Below are positions 1 to 7,209 of a stretch of 19,914 nt of DNA, piece after piece. The stretch is from contig USDD01000050.1 of the NCBI GenBank assembly GCA_900553265.1, positions 1 to 19,914 on the forward strand, written 5' to 3'. The stretch is from an uncultured Eubacteriales bacterium (GTDB lineage: Bacteria; Bacillota; Clostridia; Christensenellales; Aristaeellaceae). Position 1 is the first letter of the stretch. Every line of letters starts with the position of its first letter. The notes beneath the pieces were generated by a model. It saw only the letters and a list, made by a program, of their open reading frames with translations. It searched no databases and was not told the origin of the DNA. The translations under genes were made by a program, and so were the position numbers.

Positions 1-354
1 CCGTCCCCGCGCGCCTGTGCGGCGAATGAAGCGCGGATGACTGCGCGCCGTCTCCGCAGCGGCGCGAGGGATGAGGGGCTGCACACCGTCCCCGCGCGCC
101 TGTGCGGCGGGTGAGGAGCGGATGACTGCGCGCCGTCTCCGCAGCGGCGCGAGGGATGTGGGGCTGCGCGCCGTCTCCGCAGCGGCGCGAGGGATGTGGG
201 ACTGTGCGCCGTCCCCGCGCGCCTGTGCGGCGAATGAAGCGCGGATGGCTGCGCGCCGTCTCCGCTGCGGCGCGAGGGATGTGGGGCTGCGTGCCGTCTC
301 CGCTGCGGCGCGAGGGATGAGGGGCTGCACACCGTCCCCGCGCGCCTGTGCGGC
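1..354. repeat. GC-rich interleaved tandem repeat array (47-bp A and 38-bp B units)
   Basis: This stretch holds no credible gene. It is built from two related units that both begin CCGTC. Unit A (47 bp) starts CCGTCCCCGCGCGCCTGTGC and lies at 1-47, 86-132 and 209-255, with a truncated copy at 332-354. Unit B (38 bp) starts CCGTCTCCGC and lies at 48-85, 133-170, 171-208, 256-293 and 294-331. The order is A-B-A-B-B-A-B-B-A'. Copies differ by only a few substitutions (for example CCGCAGCGG versus CCGCTGCGG). Many unit junctions form a CGCGCCG/CGGCGCG hairpin with a 9-nt loop. The array runs off the left edge and stops 5 bp before the LysR stop codon. The units are not multiples of three, so protein coding is unlikely. 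Function unknown. Confidence 0.9.
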
Positions 355-358
355 TTCC

Positions 359-1282
359 TCAGCGCGCTGCGGCGGCGAGCGCCTCGTCGTGCTGCTCCAT
401 CTCCTCCGCCGCGCATTCCTCCGCGTAGCGGCAGAAGGCGCGGACGGCGGAGGGCTCGAGGGCCCGGCGGCCGCGCACCATGTAGAAGAGTCGTTCGCAC
501 CCGGGGGTGCGCACGGGCACGACGACCACGCCCGCGGGCAGCGGCGCTTCGGAGCAGGGAACCATGGCCACGCCGAAGCCCTGCCGCACCAGACCGGCGA
601 TGAGCGCCTCGGACGGGGCCTCGTGGGCGATCTCCGGCTTCGCGCCCGCCTTGGCGAAGCGCTGGTCGGTGAATTCCCGCTGGAGACTGCCCTCAGGAAA
701 GCAGATCTGAGGATAGCGGGCAATTTCGCGCAGGTCGGCGCTGGGACGGTTCGCCAGCGGATGGCCCGGCGGCGCGATGAGCGCCCATTTCTGGCGATAA
801 ACCGGCGCGGCGGCGAACTGCGCGCCGCCGGGCGAGCGCGCGCAGAACACCACGTCGTATTCCCCGGCGGCCAGCCCCTCCAGAAGTCGGCTGGTCAGAT
901 CGGTGCGGAAGGAAAAGCGGGGCGGATCGCCGGCGCGGCGCTTCTGAAAGCCCGCGGCCAGCCGCGGCACGAACTCCACGCCCAACGGCGCGATGAAGCC
1001 CAGCCGGATGCGGTTTGCGTCGTCCGCGCTCCGGCGCACCGCCGCCACGCCCTCGTCCAGCGTCCGAAGCGCCCGCTCGGTGTAATCGAGAAATTCCTCG
1101 CCGCTGCGCGTCAGCGCCACGCCCCGGCCGCTCTTGGCAAACAGCGGAACGCCCAGCTCCTCCTCCATCAGCGAGATGGCGTGGCTCAGGCTGGGCTGCG
1201 TGATGGCCAGCGCCTGCGCCGCCCGGGTGTAATGGCGCATGTGGGCAAGGGTGACAAAATATCGAAGATGCTGCAGATTCAC
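359..1282 (-). CDS. LysR-family transcriptional regulator
   Basis: This 307-residue protein has the standard LysR length and layout. The N-terminal winged helix-turn-helix covers about residues 1-60 (MNLQHLRYFVTLAHMRHYTR, then AAQALAITQPSLSHAISLME and ELGVPLF). A linker helix follows, then a periplasmic-binding-protein-like effector domain from about residue 90 (RIRLGFIAPLG) to the end. The start is GTG, 8 nt after a GGGGAGG ribosome binding site; the nearby ATG is out of frame. The gene is divergent from an SDR oxidoreductase. A T-N11-A inverted repeat sits between them, the usual arrangement when a LysR protein controls its neighbour and itself. The effector is not recognisable, but the partner suggests a small hydroxy- or keto-compound. 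No terminator was seen downstream; the gene runs straight into the repeat array. Confidence 0.93.
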   Translation of the reverse strand: MNLQHLRYFVTLAHMRHYTRAAQALAITQPSLSHAISLMEEELGVPLFAKSGRGVALTRSGEEFLDYTERALRTLDEGVAAVRRSADDANRIRLGFIAPLGVEFVPRLAAGFQKRRAGDPPRFSFRTDLTSRLLEGLAAGEYDVVFCARSPGGAQFAAAPVYRQKWALIAPPGHPLANRPSADLREIARYPQICFPEGSLQREFTDQRFAKAGAKPEIAHEAPSEALIAGLVRQGFGVAMVPCSEAPLPAGVVVVPVRTPGCERLFYMVRGRRALEPSAVRAFCRYAEECAAEEMEQHDEALAAAAR

Positions 1283-1310
1283 AAGGCATTCCTCCCCTCG
1301 GTTCCACTCT

Positions 1311-1339
1311 AATATATCATAATATTACATAAATGTCTA
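1311..1339 (-). promoter_or_regulatory. sigma-A promoter for the LysR gene
   Basis: Read on the minus strand, a TAGACA -35 box (1334-1339) and a TATATT -10 box (1311-1316) are separated by exactly 17 bp, each one mismatch from consensus. The -35 box touches the left end of the inverted-repeat operator, so a bound LysR protein would probably repress its own gene. Confidence 0.65.
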
Positions 1340-1361
1340 TTGATTTATTGAAAACATCAAT
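1339..1361. promoter_or_regulatory. LysR-type operator, ATTGAT-N11-ATCAAT
   Basis: A perfect 6-bp inverted repeat (ATTGAT at 1339-1344, ATCAAT at 1356-1361) is separated by 11 bp, matching the T-N11-A rule for LysR-family sites. It abuts the -35 box of the SDR promoter on the right and touches the -35 box of the LysR promoter on the left. That is where an activator site for the SDR gene and an autoregulatory site for the LysR gene would be expected. Binding by this LysR is inferred. Confidence 0.72.
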
Positions 1362-1390
1362 TTGTAAAACGGATTCTCTGCTGATATACT
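1362..1390 (+). promoter_or_regulatory. promoter for the SDR gene
   Basis: A weak -35 box TTGTAA (1362-1367) and a good -10 box TATACT (1385-1390) are separated by 17 bp. The poor -35 box directly beside a LysR operator is typical of an activator-dependent promoter. Transcription would begin about 45 nt before the start codon. Confidence 0.62.
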
Positions 1391-1444
1391 GAATGTGTCG
1401 GAGGAAAACGCCCCGGCGACCATTCGGTGAAGGAGGCATATGCA

Positions 1445-2245
1445 ATGAGCTTTTTGACCGGAAAGACGGCTCTTATCACCGGCGCGGGACGCGCCGTGCT
1501 CAGCGACGGGCGGTGCGGCTCCATCGGCTACGGCATCGCGACGGCCTACGCCAGGGAGGGCGCGAACCTGACCATTACCGGCCGCAATATGCAGAAGCTG
1601 GAGGCCGCAAAGGCCGAGCTGGAGGAGAAATACGGCGTGCGCGTGCTGGCGCTGCAGGCGGATGTGTGCGCGGGCGCGGACAACGAAAGCGTGGTCAGCG
1701 AAGTCGTCCGTCGCACGGTGGAGGAATTCGGCGGCATTCAGGTGCTGATTAACAACGCGCAGGCGTCGGCCTCGGGCGTTCCGCTGGCGGAGCACACCAC
1801 CGAGCAGCTGAACCTGACGCTCTATTCCGGACTGTACGCCACTTTTTATTACATGAAGGCCTGCTATCCCCATCTCGCGAAATCCCACGGCAGCGTCATC
1901 AACTTCGCCTCGGGCGCGGGACTGTTCGGCAACGCCGGGCAGTGCGCCTACGCCGCGGCCAAGGAGGGCATCCGCGGGCTGTCCCGCGTGGCCGCCACCG
2001 AGTGGGGAAAGGACGGCGTCAACGTCAACGTGGTCTGCCCGCTGGCTTGGACGGCGCAGCTGGAGAAATTCCAGACCGCCTATCCCGAGGCCTTCGCCGC
2101 CAACGTCAAAATGCCGCCCATGGGCCATTTCGGCGACTCGGAGGCGGAGATCGGCCGGGTCTGCGTGCAGCTGGCCTCGCCCGACTTCAAATACATGTCC
2201 GGCGAGACGCTCACGCTGGAGGGCGGCATGGGTCTGCGGCCGTAA
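1445..2245 (+). CDS. short-chain dehydrogenase/reductase (SDR family) with an enlarged glycine-rich loop
   Basis: This 266-residue Rossmann-fold oxidoreductase probably interconverts an alcohol and a carbonyl with NAD(P)H. The classical SDR catalytic residues are Ser156, Tyr169 and Lys173 (S-x12-Y-x3-K). The beta-4 motif reads NNAQ (103-106) instead of the common NNAG. The cofactor loop is unusual: TGAG at 12-15 is separated from GSIGYGIA at 25-32 by about nine extra residues rich in Arg, Ser and Asp, where a simple TGxxxGIG is usual. The C-terminus SGETLTLEGGMGL matches the SDR substrate/tetramer end. ATG 1445 is chosen because AAGGAGG ends 8 nt upstream; an in-frame GTG at 1427 would start before that site. 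The gene is divergent from and probably controlled by the LysR regulator. The substrate is unknown. Confidence 0.9.
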   Translation: MSFLTGKTALITGAGRAVLSDGRCGSIGYGIATAYAREGANLTITGRNMQKLEAAKAELEEKYGVRVLALQADVCAGADNESVVSEVVRRTVEEFGGIQVLINNAQASASGVPLAEHTTEQLNLTLYSGLYATFYYMKACYPHLAKSHGSVINFASGAGLFGNAGQCAYAAAKEGIRGLSRVAATEWGKDGVNVNVVCPLAWTAQLEKFQTAYPEAFAANVKMPPMGHFGDSEAEIGRVCVQLASPDFKYMSGETLTLEGGMGLRP

Positions 2246-2271
2246 AAGGAAAAAATCTGGACGAGCATAAG

Positions 2272-2307
2272 CGCCCGCCGCGGGTTCTCACGAACCCGCG
2301 GCGGGCG
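2272..2307. terminator. bidirectional hairpin terminator between convergent SDR and kinase genes
   Basis: A perfect 16-bp GC-rich stem (2272-2287 with 2292-2307) carries a 4-nt loop. On the plus strand it is followed by a T-rich stretch (TTGGTTTTCCTTTTTC). On the minus strand a T-rich run follows about 20 nt further on. It lies 26 bp after the SDR stop and 16 bp after the kinase stop, so it probably serves both genes, more clearly the SDR gene. Confidence 0.85.
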
Positions 2308-2323
2308 TTGGTTTTCCTTTTTC

Positions 2324-3988
2324 TCACCGGCTCTGCCGGTCGCGCAGGCGCTTGAGGCGCTTCATCACGTCGCTGCCGCCGCGGCCGAAGCAGTCGTGCA
2401 GGGCGACGTATTCGCCGTAGAGCTCGTCGTAGACGGCGGCGGAGACCTCGTCGGGAACGTAGACGCGCGCGTCCGCGCCGCCCATTTTCCGCGCCGCGTC
2501 GGCGATGGTCGCGTAGCCGCCCTCGTCCGCGCCGGCGGCCACCGCGCCGAACATGGCGCTGCCCAGCGCCGGGGCCTGATCCGAGCGCGCCACGCGGATC
2601 TCGCGGCGCAGCACGTCGGCGTAGATCTGCATCATCAGCGCGTTCTTTTTCGAGACGCCGCCGCAGGCGAACAGCCGGCCCACGGGCACGCCGTTGCGTT
2701 CAAAGTTTTCCAGAATGACCCGCGCGCCGTAGGCCGTGGCCTCGATGAGCGCGCGATAGATCTCCTCCGGGCGGGTGGCCAGCGTCATGCCCACCATCAG
2801 CCCCGTCAGATCGAAGTCCGCCAGCACCGAGCGGTTGCCGTTCCACCAGTCCAGCGCAAGCAGGCCGCTCTGGCCCGGGCGAAGGCGCGCGGCCTTCTCC
2901 GTCAGCAGCTGCTGAACGCTCAGATTTCGCCGGTCGGCCTCGTCGGCATAGGCCCGGGGCACGCAGTTGTCCGCGAACCACTTGAAGTGGTCGCCGCAGC
3001 AGCTCTGCCCGGCCTCGTAGCCGTACAGCCCCGCCACCGCGCCGTCCCGCGTCACGCCGCACAGGCCGGGCACCGCGCGCTCGCAGTCGCCCAGCATGAT
3101 GTGGCACGCGGACGTGCCCAGAATCATCATCAGCCCTCCGGGCTGGGTCAGCCCCGCCGCGGGCAGCGATACGTGCGCGTCGATGTTGGCCACGGCCACG
3201 GCGATTCCGGGGCGAAGCCCCGTCAGGCGCGCGCCCGCCTCCGTCATCCGCCCCGCGCGGGAGCCCACGGGCAGCGGGCTGCGGCCCAGCTTCTCCGCGA
3301 CCTTGCGCAGCCCGGGATCGCAGGCGGCGAAGAAATCCTCGGAGGGATAGCCCTCCTCGTGATGCCAGAGCATCTTGTAGCCCGCCATGGCCGCCGAGCG
3401 CGCCTCCGCGCCCGTGAGCCGCATCACCAGCCAGTCGCCGGCCTCGATGAACCGATGGGCGGCGGCGTAGACCTCCGGGGCCTCGCTGAGGATCTGCCAA
3501 AGCCGCGGCGGCATCCACTCGGAGGAGATGCGCCCGCCGTAGCGCGGCAGGAACGCCTCGCCCCGCGCCTCGGCGATCTCGGTCATGCGGTTGGCGTAGC
3601 GCTGAGCCGCGTGATGCTTCCACAGCATGCACCATGCGTGGGGATTGGACGCAAACTCCGGCTTCAGACACAGCGGCGCGCCGGATTCGTCGATGGACAG
3701 CATGGTGTCGGCGGTGAAGTCCAGCCCGAAGCCGATCACGTCCTCCGGGGAGACGCCCGCCCGGCGCAGGGCCTCGGTCACGGTGAAGCGCAGGCAGTCG
3801 AGATAGTCCTGAGGATGCTGAAGCGCCCAGTCCGGCGGAAGCCGCGTGCCGTCGGGCAGCGCCTCGGTCATCACGGCATGGGGATAGTCCATCGTGGCCG
3901 CGGCCAGCTCCCGCCCGTCGGCAACGTCCGCCACCAGCGCCCGCGCGGACAGCGAGCCGAAATCCACTCCGACGCAGTATTTGCTCAT
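2324..3988 (-). CDS. araB: FGGY-family carbohydrate kinase, ribulokinase-like
   Basis: This 554-residue cytoplasmic sugar kinase would phosphorylate a ketopentose (L-ribulose in the classical arabinose route) with ATP. The length fits AraB, which is longer than the roughly 500-residue xylulose and glycerol kinases. Visible features are the N-terminal phosphate loop VDFGSLSARALV (8-19), the AraB-type GFGLDFTADTMLSID stretch, the PEFASNPHAWCMLWKHH block near 120-140, the ATP-site segment MILGTSACHIMLG, and the C-terminal FACGGVSKKNALMMQIYADV motif. ATG follows AAAGGAG by 7 nt. The gene starts 16 bp after the YhhN-family gene, so it is probably the last gene of that transcript. No isomerase (araA), epimerase (araD) or sugar transporter is nearby, so the exact pentulose is uncertain and the symbol is provisional. 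Confidence 0.85.
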   Translation of the reverse strand: MSKYCVGVDFGSLSARALVADVADGRELAAATMDYPHAVMTEALPDGTRLPPDWALQHPQDYLDCLRFTVTEALRRAGVSPEDVIGFGLDFTADTMLSIDESGAPLCLKPEFASNPHAWCMLWKHHAAQRYANRMTEIAEARGEAFLPRYGGRISSEWMPPRLWQILSEAPEVYAAAHRFIEAGDWLVMRLTGAEARSAAMAGYKMLWHHEEGYPSEDFFAACDPGLRKVAEKLGRSPLPVGSRAGRMTEAGARLTGLRPGIAVAVANIDAHVSLPAAGLTQPGGLMMILGTSACHIMLGDCERAVPGLCGVTRDGAVAGLYGYEAGQSCCGDHFKWFADNCVPRAYADEADRRNLSVQQLLTEKAARLRPGQSGLLALDWWNGNRSVLADFDLTGLMVGMTLATRPEEIYRALIEATAYGARVILENFERNGVPVGRLFACGGVSKKNALMMQIYADVLRREIRVARSDQAPALGSAMFGAVAAGADEGGYATIADAARKMGGADARVYVPDEVSAAVYDELYGEYVALHDCFGRGGSDVMKRLKRLRDRQSR

Positions 3989-4004
3989 GCGATCGCTCCT
4001 TTGC

Positions 4005-4607
4005 TCAGCCCAGCATCGCGCTCAGCGCGATGAGAATGTGGCACAGATAGTAGGTCGGCAGAATCAGAAAGCTCAGTTCCTTCCGTCCGGCGAAGTCCGC
4101 CGCGGCGATCATCGTGTCCGAGAACAGCAGAAGGGCGAGGGCCGAGGCGTAAACCGCGTCGCCGGAGGTCAGGGCGACGGTGAATCCGGCGACGCTGACC
4201 AGCGTGTACAGCACCGCGGGCAGCCTGAGCATTTTGGGCATGCCCGGCAGCACGATCTGCGTCAGATACGCCGCGTACAGCGCCAGCAGCAGTCCGCCCG
4301 CCACCAGCGCCATGGGCGAAGGCGCCGCCCGGTGCGCCGCGAAGGCGATCAGCAGCGCGTGCCCGACGAGAAATCCGCCCACGCCCAGCGCGTAGAACGT
4401 CTCGCGCCCGCGATGGTGCGCCAGAAACCAGTCGCCCGCCGCGGAGACCGCCAGCGCCGCCGCGGCAAGTCCGATCGCCGGCGCGCGCCCGTAAACGGCG
4501 ATCAGCGCCGCGCAGGCCAGCGTCGTCAGCGCGCTGAAGGGATACTTCCGCGTCGTCAGACGCAGAATCGCCAGAGCGGCGGGAATCAGCAGAAGCAGAT
4601 ACGGCAT
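4005..4607 (-). CDS. YhhN-family multipass membrane protein (lysoplasmalogenase-like)
   Basis: This 200-residue, very hydrophobic protein has about seven or eight predicted transmembrane helices. It matches the YhhN/TMEM86 family in length and in two acidic motifs inside membrane segments: SAAGDWFLA near residue 55 and LLFSDTMIAA near 162. Characterised family members hydrolyse the vinyl-ether bond of lysoplasmalogens, and plasmalogens occur in many anaerobic Clostridia, so a lipid-remodelling role is plausible but inferred. ATG is preceded by GGAGGTG at good spacing. It sits between sua5 (about 100 bp upstream) and the ribulokinase-like gene (16 bp downstream), all in one direction. There is no obvious functional link to either neighbour. 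Confidence 0.8.
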   Translation of the reverse strand: MPYLLLLIPAALAILRLTTRKYPFSALTTLACAALIAVYGRAPAIGLAAAALAVSAAGDWFLAHHRGRETFYALGVGGFLVGHALLIAFAAHRAAPSPMALVAGGLLLALYAAYLTQIVLPGMPKMLRLPAVLYTLVSVAGFTVALTSGDAVYASALALLLFSDTMIAAADFAGRKELSFLILPTYYLCHILIALSAMLG

Positions 4608-4711
4608 GGCGAGACACCTCCGCAGGGGTCGATGGGGAGAAAAAGTCTTTTGCAGGCGGGAAAAGCCGCAGAGATTGATTTGCCCTCAGATGAAGCGCGG
4701 GATTGCGCCCC

Positions 4712-5746
4712 TCACACCTCCACGATGTGAAACGCGGCGGCGCGGCCGAGGCGGTTCATGACGGCGAGACCCACGCCGTCGGCCTCCACGGCCTCGGAGA
4801 ACAGCGCGTCCGCGCCCAGCGTGTCCGCGTCGCGGAGCACGGCGAAGAGGCTGTGGGCCATGGCCTCGGGGGAATCGCCCAGCGACTCCACGCGGCGATC
4901 GCCGTAGAGCGCGCGGTGCGCGTCCAGCGCGAGAATCAGCGGGCGGCGGCCATCATTCAGCGCCGCGTCGTAGCTTTCGCGGATGCGCGCGGCCACGGCG
5001 GTGGGCTCGCCATGGAAGATGGTCAGGTCGCCCGCGGGCGCGTAATGGCGATACTTCATGCCCGGCGAGCGCGGGCGCTCGCCCTCCTTCAGCGGCCGCA
5101 TCACGGCGGGGTCGACTTCGCTGGCTCCGGCCACGGCGGCGATCTGCGCGGCGGTCACTCCGCCCGGGCGCAGAATGCGCGGGGTCGCGCCGGTCATGTC
5201 CACGACGGTGGACTCCACGCCCACGTCGCACGCGCCGCCGTCGAGGATCAGCTCGATGCGCCCGTCCATGTCCTCCAGCACGTGCGCCGCGGCGGTGGGG
5301 CTGGGCCGGCCCGAGCGGTTGGCGCTGGGCGCGGCGATGGGCACGCCCGAGAGGGCGATCAGCCTCTGCGCCACGGGATGGCTGGGAAAGCGCACGGCCA
5401 CCGTGTCCAGTCCGGCGGACACATTGGCCGGCACGCGCCCGGAGCGGGGAAAGATCATCGTCAGCGGCCCCGGCCAGAAGGCGCGCATCATCCGCCGCGC
5501 CGTCTCGGACGGCTCGCAGGCGATGAGCGGGCGCAGCGCGTCCAGCGAAGCGATGTGCAGAATCAGCGGGTTGTCGCCCGGACGGCCCTTGGCCGCGAAG
5601 ATGCGGCTCACCGCCTCCGCGTCCAGCCCGTTCGCGCCCAGTCCGTAGACCGTCTCGGTGGGAAAGGACACCAGCCGGCCGCCGCGAATGAGCGCCGCGG
5701 CCTCCTTCAGCGCCGCCTCGTCGGGCGGCAGCACGCGCGTGTTCAA
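4712..5746 (-). CDS. tsaC: threonylcarbamoyl-AMP synthase, Sua5 type
   Basis: This 344-residue enzyme makes threonylcarbamoyl-AMP from threonine, bicarbonate and ATP, the first step of t6A formation at position 37 of ANN-decoding tRNAs. The YrdC-like domain contains FPTETVYGLGAN (28-39) and AAKGRPGDNPLILHI (51-65), with the KGRP nucleotide-binding residues. The characteristic linker SPGMKYRHYAP leads to the C-terminal Sua5 domain, and the length matches the long Sua5/YwlC form rather than short TsaC. TTG at 5746 is chosen as start: GGGAG lies 8 nt upstream and the protein then begins MNTRVL as relatives do. The frame stays open for 93 more codons upstream, but that extension is repeat-derived, low-complexity and unlike the family. 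It lies downstream of prfA, the usual Clostridia order, though here with a 369-bp gap. Confidence 0.93.
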   Translation of the reverse strand: MNTRVLPPDEAALKEAAALIRGGRLVSFPTETVYGLGANGLDAEAVSRIFAAKGRPGDNPLILHIASLDALRPLIACEPSETARRMMRAFWPGPLTMIFPRSGRVPANVSAGLDTVAVRFPSHPVAQRLIALSGVPIAAPSANRSGRPSPTAAAHVLEDMDGRIELILDGGACDVGVESTVVDMTGATPRILRPGGVTAAQIAAVAGASEVDPAVMRPLKEGERPRSPGMKYRHYAPAGDLTIFHGEPTAVAARIRESYDAALNDGRRPLILALDAHRALYGDRRVESLGDSPEAMAHSLFAVLRDADTLGADALFSEAVEADGVGLAVMNRLGRAAAFHIVEV

Positions 5747-5859
5747 ATGAAAGGCTCCCTTCGTGACGCTTCGATGCGGGAAGCGGAAATTTCGGCGGGG
5801 AAAGAATTGTCGGGGTGCACCGTACAGAATCGGAGCGCCGCCGTGCAAGTTCGAATTGC

Positions 5860-6023
5860 GCCGAGGGTCGGCGCGGAAGCGCGCGGCAGACGAAGCGCTG
5901 CAGTCCTCGCGCAGGCGCGCGCGACAGGCCGAGACACCGCCGTCCTCGCGCAGGTGCGCGGCAGGCAAAAGCACCGCCGTCCTCATGCAGGCGCGCGGCA
6001 GGTCAAAGCGCCGCGGCTGCTCC
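5860..6023. repeat. second GC-rich repeat cluster (37-39 bp units) in the prfA-sua5 gap
   Basis: The 369-bp gap between sua5 and prfA (5747-6115) carries no gene that I can support. Its centre holds direct repeats of 37-39 bp at about 5898-5936, 5937-5973 and 5974-6010, with degenerate partial copies on both sides. The clearest unit begins CCGCCGTCCTCGCGCAGG, continues TGCGCGGCAGG and ends near CAAAAGCA. Its core (CCGTCC, then a pyrimidine, CGCGC, about three bases, TGYGCGGC) matches unit A of the array at 1-354, so the two clusters belong to one dispersed family. The flanks of the gap (5747-5859 and 6024-6115) show no clear promoter or terminator. Confidence 0.72.
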
Positions 6024-6115
6024 ATCTCGCTTAAGCTGGCTTATCTCGACAACTTCTTCGCGTGGCGGCGGGAAATCCTCACTGCCGCAATGGCGGGGGG
6101 GAAAATTCTTCCCCT

Positions 6116-7204
6116 TTACCCCTGCTGCTCCATCAGCGCCGTCTGCTCGGCGAGAGTCAGCGCGTCGATGATTTCGTCCAGATCGCCGTCGATGATCTCG
6201 TCGATTCTGTACAGCGTCAGGCCGATGCGATGGTCGGTGACGCGGCCCTGAGGGAAATTGTAGGTGCGGATGCGCTCCGAGCGGTCGCCCGTGCCCACCT
6301 GAAGGCGGCGGCGGGCGGAATACTCGCTGTCCTGCTGCTCGCGCTGAAGCTCGTACAGGCGGGACTTGAGCACGCGCATGGCCTTTTCCCGGTTCTGAAT
6401 CTGGCTGCGCTGATCCTGACTGGTGACCACCAGCCCCGTGGGCAGATGGGTGATGCGCACGGCGGAGTCGGTGCGGTTGACGTGCTGGCCGCCCGCGCCG
6501 GAGGCGCGATAGGTGTCGATGCGCAGCTCGGCGGGGTTGATGCTGATCTCCACGTCCTCGGCCTCGGGCAGCACGGCCACCGTGGCGGTGGAGGTGTGGA
6601 TGCGCCCGGCGGACTCGGTGACGGGCACGCGCTGCACGCGGTGCACGCCGGACTCGTACTTGAGCTTCTGGAACACGTTGCGCCCCTGAATGAGCAGCGT
6701 GCTCTCCTTCACGCCGCCCAGCTCGGTGGAGCCGTCCTCGATGAGCTCGGCCTTCCAGCCGTGACGGTCGGCGTAATGGGTGTACATGCGCAGAAGCTGC
6801 GCGGCGAACAGTCCGGCCTCGTCGCCGCCCGCGCCCGCGCGCACCTCCAGCACGGCGTTGCGCGAATCGTCCGGATCCCGGGGCAGCAGCATGATGCGCG
6901 CCCGGGCCGTCAGGTCGGTGAGCTTCGCTTCCAGCTCGCGGATCTCCTCGCCGGCCAGCTCGGCCATGTCGGGATCCTCCAGCATCTCCCGCGCGCCGGA
7001 GAGCTGCTCCAGCGTCCTTCGATATTCCACGGCCAGATCGTTCATCTCGCCCAGCTCGCTGTGCTCGCGCATCAGCCGCGTGAACGTCGCCGTATCGGCG
7101 ATGACCTCCGGGCGGGTGATCTGCACCGACAGCTCCTGATAGCGCGCCTCGACGCTCTCCAGCTGGCGCGCGATGCGCTCCTGTTCGTTATAGCTGCCCT
7201 GCAC
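6116..7204 (-). CDS. prfA: peptide chain release factor 1 (RF1)
   Basis: RF1 recognises UAA and UAG in the ribosomal A site and triggers hydrolysis of peptidyl-tRNA. The 362-residue length is normal. A coiled-coil N-terminal domain covers about 1-105. The RF1-type codon-reading tripeptide is Pro-Val-Thr (194-196, in RVPVTESAGRIHT), and the catalytic GGQ lies at 238-240 in ASGAGGQHVNRTDSAV. The C-terminal region contains the usual RIRTYNFPQGRVTDHR segment. GTG at 7204 is chosen as start; the AAGGAG site lies inside the last codons of prmC, 12 nt upstream. That spacing is long, so an ATT start six bases nearer is possible but less likely. The prmC stop is only 5 bp before this start, so the two are probably translationally coupled: PrmC methylates the GGQ glutamine of this protein. 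Confidence 0.97.
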   Translation of the reverse strand: MQGSYNEQERIARQLESVEARYQELSVQITRPEVIADTATFTRLMREHSELGEMNDLAVEYRRTLEQLSGAREMLEDPDMAELAGEEIRELEAKLTDLTARARIMLLPRDPDDSRNAVLEVRAGAGGDEAGLFAAQLLRMYTHYADRHGWKAELIEDGSTELGGVKESTLLIQGRNVFQKLKYESGVHRVQRVPVTESAGRIHTSTATVAVLPEAEDVEISINPAELRIDTYRASGAGGQHVNRTDSAVRITHLPTGLVVTSQDQRSQIQNREKAMRVLKSRLYELQREQQDSEYSARRRLQVGTGDRSERIRTYNFPQGRVTDHRIGLTLYRIDEIIDGDLDEIIDALTLAEQTALMEQQG

Positions 7205-7209
7205 TGAAA

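Noticed and set aside
1..354. CRISPR array
   Set aside because: The repeated units are contiguous and similar along their whole length; there are no unique spacers of even size and no cas gene nearby.
71..1312. Long plus-strand open frame of 413 codons across the repeats and opposite the LysR gene
   Set aside because: It is antisense to a clear LysR gene, its product is low-complexity Arg/Ala/Gly typical of GC-rich shadow frames, and no ribosome binding site supports it.
2396..4033. Plus-strand open frame of 545 codons opposite the ribulokinase-like gene
   Set aside because: The product is His/Arg/Gln-rich with no domain, while the opposite strand encodes an intact FGGY kinase.
5747..6025. 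93-residue N-terminal extension of the Sua5 protein
   Set aside because: The extension is derived from the repeat cluster, unlike any Sua5, and a good ribosome binding site precedes the TTG that gives a normal N-terminus.
6080..6118. Terminator just after prfA (GGGGAA/TTCCCC hairpin)
   Set aside because: The stem is only six pairs, with no T tract after it on the minus strand, so termination there is not supported.
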